This document shows, piece after piece, positions 46,631-57,143 of a stretch of DNA of 64,000 nucleotides (positions within the stretch are counted from its first letter, which is position 1; every line of letters starts with the position of its first letter). The notes beneath the pieces were generated by a model. That model was not told where the DNA came from. It worked only from the letters and a program-made list of their open reading frames with translations, and did no database searches. Source of the stretch: Anoplopoma fimbria (Eukaryota; Chordata; Actinopteri; Perciformes; Anoplopomatidae); the NCBI RefSeq assembly GCF_027596085.1, contig NC_072472.1, forward strand, positions 24,614,791-24,678,790, in the 5' to 3' direction. The position numbers and the translations under genes are program-made.

Positions 46631-48455
46631 TGAATGTGGAACTACTCCAAAGCAAGACTTTGCGATTATGAGGCAGTGAAAATCAGAAAGTTGTACTCAA
46701 GAGTTCCTCCAGAGTTTTGAAGGTTTTAAAAATCTTCCAGTCCTCATTTAGTTATGCAGAAAAAGTGATGACTGACTAATAATACTGACTCTACCACAGT
46801 GGAATGAAGTAAGCTGCGTTTGACCTTTTTATAGAGCGATACCCTGTCTTAAAGATTGGTATAATCTTCATGTGTTACCAACATGATCTCCCCCTCAGCA
46901 TTCACTTCCCAAGACAGACATATTACTCCACAAACCCTTTATTTCCATGAATTCCTGCAATCCGTCTTACTTATTTGTTCTCACCAAAGTCACTCCTTTG
47001 GGCTAGAAAGAGGCTTAATGTGTCTCATTGTGGTTATATTGCACACACACACACACAAGATATTCTGTTGTCCTTTCAATTGCATGTGTCCTTACAAGGA
47101 AAAGCCAGAGGCCTCTCGGCATTGTGCAGCAATCTAATGGCAATTGCTTCCCAACACTAATCCTTCCTGAGCCGCGGAGAAACGTGCAGGCTGTCCACAG
47201 CCATTGACAGGCTTTTCATGGACCAACTCTCGGCCTGTTCCTGGGGTGTTGCCCGAATCAGTGGTTGAAAAAATATGTGGATCCTGTTCCACTGAGCTCA
47301 TTTTCTGAACCTCCAGGATAGGATTGAGAAAACAAAGCCCCACGCACCCAAAGTTACAGATTAACTAACAGCCTTGTCCTGCCTTGGAAATATGTTTTGC
47401 TTTTTGTGTGTCTCCAGCTTTTTTTTTTTTACCAAAGAACGAGTGAAATTGCCAACTACTCAACGGTGAACACGCTTAGTTCTGAAGTGGGAGGCTAACA
47501 AATATGTTAAGTTTGAATAAATGTGTTGCCCAAACAAACATGAATATGTTTAGTTTGAATAAATGTGTTGCCCAAACAAACTTGGAAATGGTTAAGTATG
47601 TAGCACTGAGTACAAAGCCACACTGTAACAAGTTTCTGTAGTTTTCACAGCATTATTACTGTATACTGGACAAATGCTTACTGTAGAACCTATATACAGC
47701 ATGTTGCTGTAGATCTGCAAAGCATCATGGTCAAAATTAATTCCCGGGTTAATCCTACAGTAAATTCATTCTATTGTGTATCACATTACAGTAATTTTGT
47801 GCTGGATATTTTTTCAGCAATTTAAACAATAAGCAAAAATGATAGCTTTTGTTCACGCAGACATAAGGGGACACATCATCTTTAACACGATACCCTCCGT
47901 TGCGTTACACAAATGAGTAGCGTAGACCATAAATTAATATGCTGATGGACACTTGCTTCTCTCAGCACAATTTTGTTGCAAGAGCTACAAAATTTCTGAT
48001 CGGATTCCACACTTCGACTTCAGCAACCGCAAGGTAACGAAACTCATTGTTATTCCTTTGTATTTCCTTGTTGCGAGACATTTTGCACCTTTAGGTTAGC
48101 TAACCACAGTCTTCTCATGTAAAGTAATCGTTAACGTTACCTGTGTACGTGACTTTAACGTTAGTGTTACTAATATTACCAAAATAGAGTATTTGCACTT
48201 AGATTTTTTATAGAAATCATTTGGCGTCAATTGATAAATTGGAAATGAATTGGAAATGAATTGGAATTGTTGTGCCTGACGCGACACTGTTTATGTGTGT
48301 GTTGGTGCGCTGGCTAGCTTACGCTAGCTCCATTTGGATAAGTGTTGTCAATCTTTTTTTTTCTAACCGTATGTTAATAATAACCTGTAAATAATGATTA
48401 CATTTAAAATAATCATGAGCCTGTCAGTGATGAAGGTCACATGTTTTTTTTATAA

Positions 48456-48456
<1 letters not shown>

Positions 48457-48495
<39 letters not shown>
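48457..48495. repeat. TA microsatellite followed by TTTA-rich tract
   Basis: About 19 TA units and then ATTTATTT repeats to about 48545. Confidence 0.9.
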
Positions 48496-48498
<3 letters not shown>

Positions 48499-48544
48499 CT
48501 TTATTTATTTATTTTATTTATTTATTTTTTTATTTATTTTTATT

Positions 48545-48650
48545 GTATAATATCTTTTATTTATTATCTTAATCTGTTTACCCTGTACTTGAGCTGCTGC
48601 AACACCCGAATTTCCCCCATGGGGATCAATAAAGGAATATCTCATATTGA
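48545..48650 (+). mobile_element. LINE 3' tail fragment
   Basis: GAGCTGCTGCAACACCCGAA then TTTCCCCCATGGGGATCAAT AAAGG is the same 3' end seen inverted at 55195-55240, so the two are copies of one LINE family. Confidence 0.65.
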
Positions 48651-48929
48651 TTGGCCTCAGTGTTGTTTATACTATACATTTAAAAGATACCAGTACCTAT
48701 AGGTCATAGCCACCATTATGTCATATAGTTGTATTCATAATGTATATATATATTCTTTACAAGGCAGACAAATTTAATTTTTATTTGAATGTTTATTTGA
48801 TTCTAAAGATGTTCTTTTCATTTTTAAAGATTTTGAATGTTTATTTGAGTTTTGGAAGATTTAATGATTTTCTGTTTTAGTTTATTTATTCATTTTTGGG
48901 GGGTCCTGATTTGACTACTGTTGTCCTAC

Positions 48930-49720
48930 CTGAGCAGAACAACCAGCAGCTTCCTCCACCTTTTTGTCACTTTCACACTTCTTGTTCTTGAGCATCCAGC
49001 TCCAGAAACCCGTCTTCTTCTTCTCTGTCTTCTCCTCCTTTGCTTTTTCCGCCTTCTCCTTCTATTCTTTCTTTTTCAGCTCCTTCTTTTGGAATTTGCT
49101 TTTCATTTTCTGCAACTCTGTCTCTCTGTCAAACAAACAAGAAGCCTCTCCTCTTCTTCTTCATTTTCAGACAGAGGTCCTCCAGTTCGTTGTTCTCGTC
49201 CTTTATCTGTTTTTCTTTCGTCTCCCAGCCCTGTTCTTTCTGGGCCAGGTCCTCTGTGAACTTCTCCTCCAGAGCTTCGCATTCAGCCTGCCATGCTTTC
49301 GCTCTCTGGAAGAGTTCAGCGTCTTTACTGTTCAGCTGGTTCATGGTCTCTGTAAGCTTTTGAGAGAGACCGTCCTTCTCCTTGCAGAGATCCAGGATCT
49401 CAGTGTCCCTCTGGTGGATTTGTTCCTCCATCTGGTTCACTTTTTTCTTGTATTCAATCTGCATTGTCTTCAGGCTCTGTTCTTTCTATCGTGTGTGAAC
49501 TTGTCATCCAGAGCTTTGTGTTTAGCCTGCCAGGCTTCCTCGCTCTGGAGGAGTTCAGCATCTTTGCTGAACAGCTGGCTTTTGGTGTCTGTGAGAACCT
49601 GGGAGAGACTGTCCAGCTTTGTCCTGAGATCCAAGATTCCAGTGTCCCTCTGGTGGATTAGTTCCTCATCTGGTTCACCTTCCTCTGGTACTGGTTCACC
49701 TTCCTCTGGTACTCAATGGT
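48930..49720 (-). pseudogene. Decayed coiled-coil gene fragment with internal duplication
   Basis: On the minus strand, 49464-49129 reads MQIEYKKKVNQMEEQIHQRD then TEILDLCKEKDGLSQKLTET and continues as a charged heptad-rich coiled coil. A second copy about 239 bp further (49490-49720) repeats it (IHQRDTGILDLRTKLDSLSQ, SKDAELLQSEEAWQAKHKAL) but has a one-base loss after VNQ and a later frame break and stop. The 3' side changes frame and reads KKKTGFWSWMLKNKKCESDK before a stop near 48910, perhaps an old C-terminus. Several frameshifts and an in-frame TAG (near 49065) make a working gene unlikely. The parent family was not identified. Confidence 0.6.
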
Positions 49721-49727
49721 TGTGAGT

Positions 49728-49890
49728 GTGAATGGTTGTCTGTCTCTATATGTCTGCCCTGTGACAGACTGGAGACCTGTCCAGGTTGTACCCTGCCTTC
49801 GCCCATTGACAGCTGAGATCGGCTCCAGCACCCCTGCGACCCTTAACTGGATAAGCAGGTTACAGAAAATGAATGAATGAATGAATGAAT
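49728..49890 (+). mobile_element. RTE-type LINE 3' end
   Basis: TGTGACAGACTGGAGACCTG, TCCAGGTTGTACCCTGCC, CAGCTGAGATCGGCTCCAGC and GGATAAGCAGGTTACAGAAA followed by ATGA repeats. This is the characteristic 3' terminus of fish RTE/Rex3-like LINEs. The coding part is lost. Confidence 0.8.
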
Positions 49891-52250
49891 TACCAGAATG
49901 AGCTCAGCTGTTTGTGCTGGTCTTTGTTACAGTTCATAGGGCGAGAAGAGGAGACAAAGCTACTGCCAACAAGAATAAGAAAAAAGGCTTGAGGGAGACC
50001 TGCCTTCTCATTTCCCAGTTGAATTCCCAAGCAGACACACACAATGTCAGCATCAGACCATTAAGAAGTTTCTGGAATACATGTCTTGTTAGTGTGTTGA
50101 CAACTTTGGAGAGGTCAGCTATTGTGTATCTTCTTGGAGTCTACTTTACATTCATACATCACCTTGAGTTGTATATCATGGGTTAACTAGACACTTTTTT
50201 TCCCAAAATAAATGGGGGGCCTTGAATTTGAACTTGACACACTTTTTGCAACATGACATACTGTTACCTTTGTCTTGGACAATCACGTAAAGTCGGTCAT
50301 GAAGACAGGTAGTGTTCTGTGTCGCAGGCGGGGAAAAAGACAAAATCAAAGACTTTGATTGAAGTCCTTCACTGACTGTAATTCCTACATACATTAATTA
50401 GAAATGAATGATGGCAGTGAGTTGTATGTTTATTACAATATGGGCTCAATAAATAAACTTGATCTGACATGTTTGTTTTAAAGATTTTAGTGAAAAAAAT
50501 GCTGCCGCTATATTACATAACATTAAAGGTATTTTGTTTAAGGTAAGGAAATACCGGTGACATATTACAGACAGTAATACATACATGTAGATTGTCAGAA
50601 AAGATAAAGGGCCTCAAAATACACTTTAATCTTGCAGAAAGTCATATACATTTAGACGAAACTTCAGATAATAAGAAAAGAAAACATCAGAGTCCAAAAT
50701 ATTACAAGAACACATATGATCCAAATAGGCAAATATATTGTCTCTACATTGTCTTTACATGGCTCATCATGTTCTTCATCCAGTTGGAGAAAACGAAGTG
50801 GAACCTCAAAAGTCCGACAGAATCATTCTATAATAGGCGGCAACCATTTGTTATTTTTAGAACTTGTCAGTAACCCCATCAGATTAGAATTCATAAGATT
50901 TAAACTGTGTTTTATCTGTTACGACCACATGCCTGGACTTCTGGTAATCCTAACAGATGTCCGATCAGATGGTCAATCTATTTTATACATATATTTTTTT
51001 ATCTTCATGTACTTATTTTAATTAATCTATTTCTTTTGTTTTATAAATGTATTGTCATTGCTATTATTATTTTATTAGGGAGTTAACAGTCATGGTTTTG
51101 GGGTTGCTTTATTGGACTATTATGGTTTGTCTTTCTTTGTCATCATTAAAATCCCTTGGTCGTTCCCTCTTTGCATTATACACACATGATTAAAGTGTTG
51201 AAACTAATAAAAAATTGTAGGTAGGTTATATATAAATGCCACATTATAAAATATATAGACACTCAAATGGGAGTTGTTGGTATTCACACATGCTATCAGC
51301 ATACATACTGACATGTGTCCAAAACTACAGAAGCCATATGTGCCAGAACATGATGTACATGAAAATATAGATACAGAAATATGCTCACAGGACTAATGCA
51401 AGAAGTGTTCAGACAGAAATGTGTATCAGTTCAACAGGTAAATACTGCTTGTACAAGTCAAGAGCAGCCCAGATAGTCCTCTATTAGGAGCATCATTACT
51501 GTAGATGTAAACGATGATGATGATGCAGCAGTCATCTAGATTTTTGCTTTTCTTCTCTCTCTCTATTTCTCTGCCTCTTCCCAGCAGTCAGCCACACGTG
51601 AGCAGACAGAGATGGAAATGAGAGAGGGATCGGCCCAAGGACACCCTGATAACACAGAGTGGTATGCCACATCTCTCTCTTTCTGTCTCTTTCAACTTCA
51701 CAGAGAACGCAAACCATTAGAGATGCTTTCAACTTATGCAAGTGCATTAGTTCATCAGCTTACTAAAAAATTATAGACTAGAAGAACTACAGAAATATAG
51801 ACTGATTGCCCAATACTCTGCATATACAAAGCTGTCCAGTGGTCAGACATGGTTTGCTTTGCCTCTTTGATGGATTTTGGCAACATGATATTGAAAAGGT
51901 ATGTACATACCTTTGAGGATTTATACATTTCAATATCACTGCCTTTGCCAAATAATAAAATCTCAGGAAGCATTTTATCAAGGACCCAGGGATCATATTA
52001 AATAGTGCATTCCTGTTGATTATATCCTCACATGACGAAAAAAAACAGTGAGACATCACATTGGGATGAGAGTAATAGTAGCAAAAACACATTATATAAC
52101 ATGAAATGCATACCGTGACACACACGGACTGACTAATAAGCCACTGTAATAAAATATTGCTGCGACCAGAGTGTAAGCATAAAAGCATAAAGGATCTGAT
52201 TCCTGGTTAAAGGCAAAGTAAGATGGTACCTCATCCACAGCCATTTGATG
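49891..52250. other. Intergenic; no gene recognised
   Basis: Short frames at 49914, 50592 and 50716 lack domains and paired splice sites. AT-rich sequence predominates. Confidence 0.55.
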
Positions 52251-52256
52251 AGGCGG

Positions 52257-52330
52257 TAATAAGATAAGATAAGATAAGATAAGATAATCCTTTATTAGTC
52301 CCGCAGCGGGGAAATTTGCAGGATTATAAT
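52257..52330 (-). mobile_element. LINE/SINE 3' tail with AAGAT repeats
   Basis: (AAGAT)n at 52260-52288, then AATCCTTTATTAGTCCCGCA and GCGGGGAAATTTGCAGG. On the minus strand this is a typical retroelement 3' end and pentamer tail. Confidence 0.7.
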
Positions 52331-52399
52331 TAATTAATATAAGGTGATGAGAGACAAACATGGTGTCATGGTGATATTCTTCTTCCTTTGCCACCACCT

Positions 52400-52852
52400 A
52401 CAAACGTTCTGCGCGTTCCAATACCCAAACTACCAATCTATTTAGTATGCCAGAAAAATATTTAGTATGTCCCAATACATGATATGTCCAATGCAGAATG
52501 CCAAACATACCAGGACGTCCTAATGCATCCAGTTGCATTTTGCAGTATGCAAGCCAGCCTGCTTTTCAAGTTCATAGTCAATGTCATGAGGAAGTTGTAT
52601 GTCCCAAAGGAAATTACGTACTGTTGCATGCAGTATGCATTCAGTTGGGACATACTACCTTCTCATAATATGGCACGATGAACTTTGACCCTCTTGCTCT
52701 TATATCTGCTGCACAAAGGATTGTGGGTCAGAATAGGCAGAAAAGTATTTTTGGCATACTGCATTTGCATACTATGTAGTGGGACATACTAAATCTATTT
52801 TCTGGCATACTAAATACTATGGTAGTATGGGTATTGGAAAGCACAGTTTGTA
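52400..52852. mobile_element. MITE with about 50-bp terminal inverted repeats (hAT-like?)
   Basis: The left end holds TTCCAATACCCAAACTACCA and TTTAGTATGCCAGAAAA. The right end is its complement (TTTTCTGGCATACTAAA, then TGGTAGTATGGGTATTGGAA). The interior is rich in dispersed AGTATG motifs, as in hAT-type subterminal repeats, and has no transposase. Fragments resembling internal parts continue to about 53042, so a larger or nested structure is possible. Confidence 0.75.
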
Positions 52853-53080
52853 AGGACAGCTTCAGTATGTACTAAAAGTAAAAAGAAAAAGTATGCGATT
52901 TGGAACGCAGCTACATTGCTCTGTTCAGCGTATATATGAGCCAGAGGGTCAAAGTTCATGGGGCAATGTTACGATGAAATCTTATGTCCCAATTGAATGA
53001 GCTTAAAGTAAAAAGAAAAACTATGCAATTTGGAACACAGTGTTTCTTTTCCTACCCAGTCCCTGCTTGTGGTGGAACGG

Positions 53081-53356
53081 GGCGGCTGTGGCGTAGTGGA
53101 GAGCAAGGTAGTTCTCCATTCAGAGGGTCGGTGGTTCGATACCCGGCTTCGGCAGTCGATGTGTCCTTGGACTTAACCCTAAGTTGCTCCTGAAGGCCAT
53201 CGGTGTGGACTGGATGATGAATGTTAGTTAGAGTCTGATGGTGGCACCTTGATGGTAGCCTGTCATCAGTGTGTGAATGGGTGAATGATATGTAACATAC
53301 TACTGACTGTAAGTCGCTTTGGATGAAAGCGTCTGCTAAATGACTGTAATGTAATT
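53081..53356 (+). mobile_element. tRNA-derived SINE with L2-type tail
   Basis: The tRNA-like head has box A TGTGGCGTAGTGG (53088) and box B GGTGGTTCGATACC (53130). The body ends GTAAGTCGCTTTGGATGAAA then GCGTCTGCTAAATGACTGTA ATGTAAT. The same tail occurs at 30821 and 33900. The tail shared with an L2-type LINE explains its mobilisation in trans. Confidence 0.88.
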
Positions 53357-54539
53357 TACAGACCATGCTGTCCACTAGTCACCTCTCTTGAGAGTTCCTT
53401 CCTTCCTTCCTTCCCTGCCTCCTCATTAGCAACTTGTTTCTTTTTTTCTTTGTTTCCTTATTATCTTTGCTCTGTATATTTAAACCCTCTGCTTGGTTCC
53501 ACTCTCTTTTTGACTGCATATCTTTACTGTCATCATTTTCAGGCATTCCTAAATCCTGTTTCCTGTCTTACTACTAAAGATTTCTTCTTTTTCTTTTCTT
53601 TTTTTACATGAACTGTAACACTGTTCCCACAACTTTGACACAAGGGGCGTTTTGTCAGTGCTTTGAAACACATGTACACACACACAACACATATATTGGT
53701 GCTTCCTTAAACACTGTGCATTATAGGTAAGAGATGACAAATGTAAACAACTGATAGGAGAAGGTTTACTTTACAAGGACTGTGTTTTTTATTTCAGAAG
53801 ATACAAGTGTCAAAAAATCTAGTTCTTCCTCACATATTTATGAGACACAATTACTGTAAACTTGTTTCATAAAATTGAATTCTTCTCCAGAGCTCATTTT
53901 GACTCTCAAAGCATACTCTCTCTAGCATACATTTTAATGACAAAATAAGAAAAATAATGCAGGTTTTGTGGTTGTGCGTTAGTGGTTTTGTACCTAAGGA
54001 GCATTGGGGGAACTTCATGTTTAAAACAAAAACACTTAACTACCTTTATTTTGATGAATCAGAATTCATGTAATACATGATCCCTCTGGACATATTGTCA
54101 AACCTTCACTACTCTGCACTAGCAGCCTGTAGCCACTAGTGGTCATCCAGCTCACACCAGTCGGTTGGATGTAAGAAGGTCGGACCCAATGATTCTGTTG
54201 CATTCAGGGAGAGTTGGCAATACTGCGATTATTGTAAAAAAAACAAAAAAAACGCACTACAAACAACTCAACAAATCTGTAAATACAGCTACTAAGGGCA
54301 GAACTTTCTATTTTAACTATGAATTTTAAGAGTCAATATATTTATGAGAAAGAAGGATATGGTAATGTTGTAGAGAATAACTTCTGAGAGATAAATTACT
54401 GAAAACTTTGATTACGGGGCCGATACGATTGACTCTCTTTGTCATGTTGTTGCAAGGCAGTGCAAATCCATCGCCGTGGATTTTCAAAATTCACATACAA
54501 ATTGTATATGTTATTCATAACGACTGTCACTTAAACGCG

Positions 54540-54769
54540 ACCAGGTATTCCGGGCACATAGCGGAGCACCTGAAGGCAGCACGGTGACGCTGGAGCCTCA
54601 CCGGTAAACAGACGTTCTGCACGGCTCCGTGGACCTGTGACCACCGGAACACCGGAACACCGGGAACACCGTGGGCTGACACACGGCGTGTTTATGAACA
54701 CAAGTATCAGTATGAAGGAGGATGACTCCGGTAAAGAAAAGTTAAAATGACACTTGAGTCCGCTGAGAG
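54540..54769 (+). promoter_or_regulatory. Probable promoter and first exon of the RIM-BP-like gene
   Basis: A locally CpG-rich block in AT-rich surroundings, with CACCGGAACACCGGAACACC repeats at about 54635-54672. It ends at a strong donor (GAGAG then GTGAGT at 54770). It contains a 12-codon upstream ORF (ATG at 54713). The next good + strand acceptor with a coding frame is at 56113. Its role as first exon is inference. Confidence 0.5.
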
Positions 54770-54848
54770 GTGAGTTTTATACAAGTTGTGGCTGATAAAC
54801 TTAACGGTGAGCTAACACTGGCTAACAGGACGTAACGGTGGTACCGGT

Positions 54849-54915
54849 GGTCAGGACCTGGGTCAGGACCTGGGTCAGGACCTGGGTCAGGACCTGGGTC
54901 AGGACCCGGGTCAGC
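54849..54915. repeat. 12-bp GGTCAGGACCTG tandem repeat
   Basis: Five units plus a partial one. Each join creates GGGTCA half-sites spaced six bases apart. Confidence 0.92.
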
Positions 54916-55076
54916 TTCAATACACTACAGACTGTTATACAACTTATTAACTAAATTAGCACCAGCTAATGCTACACGAGTTTATATCAGCTTGTTAATT
55001 ATGCTAATTAATGAGCCATTGGCCGGAGTCCCGATCCTCTGTGATAAGAACCCGTCGAGCTGCGGGTATCACTGTC

Positions 55077-55115
55077 TGACGTCACTGTCTGACGTCACTC
55101 TGCTGTCTGACGTCA
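55077..55115. promoter_or_regulatory. Cluster of three consensus CRE sites
   Basis: Perfect TGACGTCA palindromes at 55077-55084, 55090-55097 and 55108-55115, part of a CTGTCTGACGTCACT repeat. They lie about 300 bp inside the presumed first intron. CREB/ATF binding is inferred from the consensus. Confidence 0.7.
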
Positions 55116-55194
55116 CTGTAACTCCAGCTCACTTGTTGCATCCTCAACCGACTGTAGCTCCTGCTCCCCAGTATAATGTGTTGTTTTATTATTA

Positions 55195-55700
55195 TATTCC
55201 TTTATTGATCCCCATGGGGGAAATTCAAGTGTTGCAGCAGCTCAACTACACAGACACAGACAATAAATACACATATTATACAATAAAATAAAAATAAAAA
55301 TAGAATAGGGGGGCTGGTCAGCATGGTGACAGACTGTGGTCTCTGCTGTTGTTGTACAGTCTGATGGCAGTGGGCACAAATGAGCGTCTGAAGCTCCGTC
55401 CTGCTCTTTGGTAGAATCAGCCGATGGCTGAAAGAGCTGCCCAGCTGCCACAGCTCCTCATGGAGAGGGTGAGAGGGATTGTCCAGGATGGCTCCGAGTT
55501 TGGCCTTCATCCTCCTCTCACCCACTGACTCCAGACTGTCCAGCTCCAGACCACCACAGAGCTGGCTCTCCTCACCAGCTTGTTGAGCTTGTTGGCATCT
55601 CCAGTCCTGATGCCACCACCCCAGCACACCACAGCAGAGAAGAGGGCGCTGGCTACCACAGACTGGTAGAATGCCTCCGTTCTCATCTGTTAAAAGGTTG
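55195..55700 (-). mobile_element. LINE ORF2 C-terminus and 3' tail, degenerate
   Basis: Minus strand: LELDSLESVGERRMKAKLGA then ILDNPSHPLHEELWQLGSSF and SHRLILPKSRTE, a C-terminal region common in fish LINE ORF2 proteins. A frame change separates it from the upstream VVCWGGGIRTGDAN-type segment. The element ends TTGAATTTCCCCCATGGGGA then TCAATAAAGG. Truncated and inactive. Confidence 0.8.
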
Positions 55701-56113
55701 TTTAGATAGAACACATTAACAAAATGTCAGCTATAAATACAGTCATAACCATTCCGTCATGTATGTATCCACACAAAGTTTTTGATACTATACCCTCGCA
55801 TTATGTATTCTTAGGAATTTGCATAGCCAAAGCTAGCAGCTATTGCCACATATCTCTTTCCTCACTGCTGAATAGAGACAGTTTTTCAGAAAAATCCCAA
55901 GTTTATCAGTGTGTTCATGGTGCTTTCTTTCCTAAAGCTCCTTAGAGTTTTCTTTTCTTTTTTCTGAATCCTGATGACCAATAATCAAATCATTGCCTGC
56001 TTTCACCATGCTGGAAACCTTTAATTTCTTGCTACTACATTCATCTAAAATATGTAAATATACCTGACCATTTCTCCTATTCTCTCACACCCTCCACTGT
56101 CTCATCTCTCCAG

Positions 56114-57143
56114 TGATGTGATAACTGCATGCTGCATGTCTGATAACCACCCGTCACCCACCTGCACTCCCTCTCATTTCCGATGCATGGCCCCTCTTTA
56201 GAAATGCATACGTCTCGCCGCTCCTCGCATGTTGTGCTGTGAGAGTGTCACAATGAGGGAAGACAGGGATAACCCTCTGCCGCTGTCATCCAAGACACCA
56301 TGCCAGGGCCAGACGGACTACAGGCGGGAGCTAGAGAGGCTGCGGGCTGACTGGGAAGCAGAGAAGAAGCGTACACAGCGGGCCTGTGGACACCTCTCTG
56401 TGGATCTCAGGCACCTGCGAGAAGAGGCAGAGAGGGAACAGCAGAAGGCTGTGAGGGAACTGGCAGCCAGGCGAAGGTGCCAAAAGGACAGGCACTCTCA
56501 CCGACACCGGCGTCTGCTGGGTGAGGAGGTGAACATTAAAGACAGAGGACGATGGGCAGAAATTAAGTCATCAGAGAAAAAGGCTTTCTGTTTGTGCAGT
56601 GGGGAAACGTATAAAAAGCTGGAGCATTTGCTGCGGACGCTGTATGAGAAGATAAACGGTGAGCAGGCAGTCTATAAACTGCATCACAGGCAGGAATTGG
56701 AAGTAGAAAAGGCCGTCTTCCTCTGCCACCTACTAGAGGCCCATGGGAGATTGTTGCAGGGGAAGCAGAAAGCGGGACACCCCAGCTACATTTTTAACAG
56801 TTTCTCAAGAAAGCCAAATCAGGAAGATGGCAGTAACTCCAGTCAGACGAAGCCTCTCCTAACATACTCCAGGGCCTTGCCACATGGACCCCACAGTGCC
56901 TCCCATTCACCTAAGCAGAAAACCAAACCAGCTCGTAGAGAGCAGCCCTTAGGGAGGGCCGTCTGTGCAGCTGACCCCTGCACCAGCGCTGCAGTCGCAG
57001 ACACCTGTTGGAGCGGCTCTCTGAGAATTTGTCACCCTCGCGACGCTCCCCATGCCGGCTGGGACGAGCAGCCCCCCTGCTGCGCCGAGTCCTCCGGGTC
57101 AGACAAGTCATCGCCCCCCAAAGGCATGGACAGAAACATGGAG
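56114..57143 (+). CDS. N-terminal coding exon of a RIM-binding-protein-like gene
   Basis: The acceptor CATCTCTCCAG ends at 56113. The likely start is ATG at 56253 (MREDRDNPLPLSSKTPCQGQ). The frame stays open for 297 codons to donor GTGAGC at 57144 (phase 0). Residues about 18-80 are a charged coiled coil (YRRELERLRADWEAEKK, LREEAEREQQKAVRELAARR). A second block reads KLEHLLRTLYEKINGEQAVY and EVEKAVFLCHLLEAHGRLLQ. The order and spacing of these blocks resemble the N-terminus of RIMBP3/RIM-BP proteins, which link RIM and calcium channels through SH3 and FN3 domains further on. Those domains are not in this window. A Cys/Pro-rich tail (57000-57143) reads poorly, so a frame problem there is possible. 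The family is moderately supported; the paralogue is undetermined. Confidence 0.6.

Noticed and set aside
53081..53150. Functional tRNA gene
   Set aside because: Box A and B are present, but the cloverleaf is degenerate and is followed by a SINE body and L2-type tail.
56521..56599. Possible 79-bp intron inside the RIM-BP-like exon (GTGAGG to GTGCAG)
   Set aside because: Removing it shifts the frame and meets a stop soon after, while reading through keeps the KLEHLLRTLYEKINGEQ block in frame.
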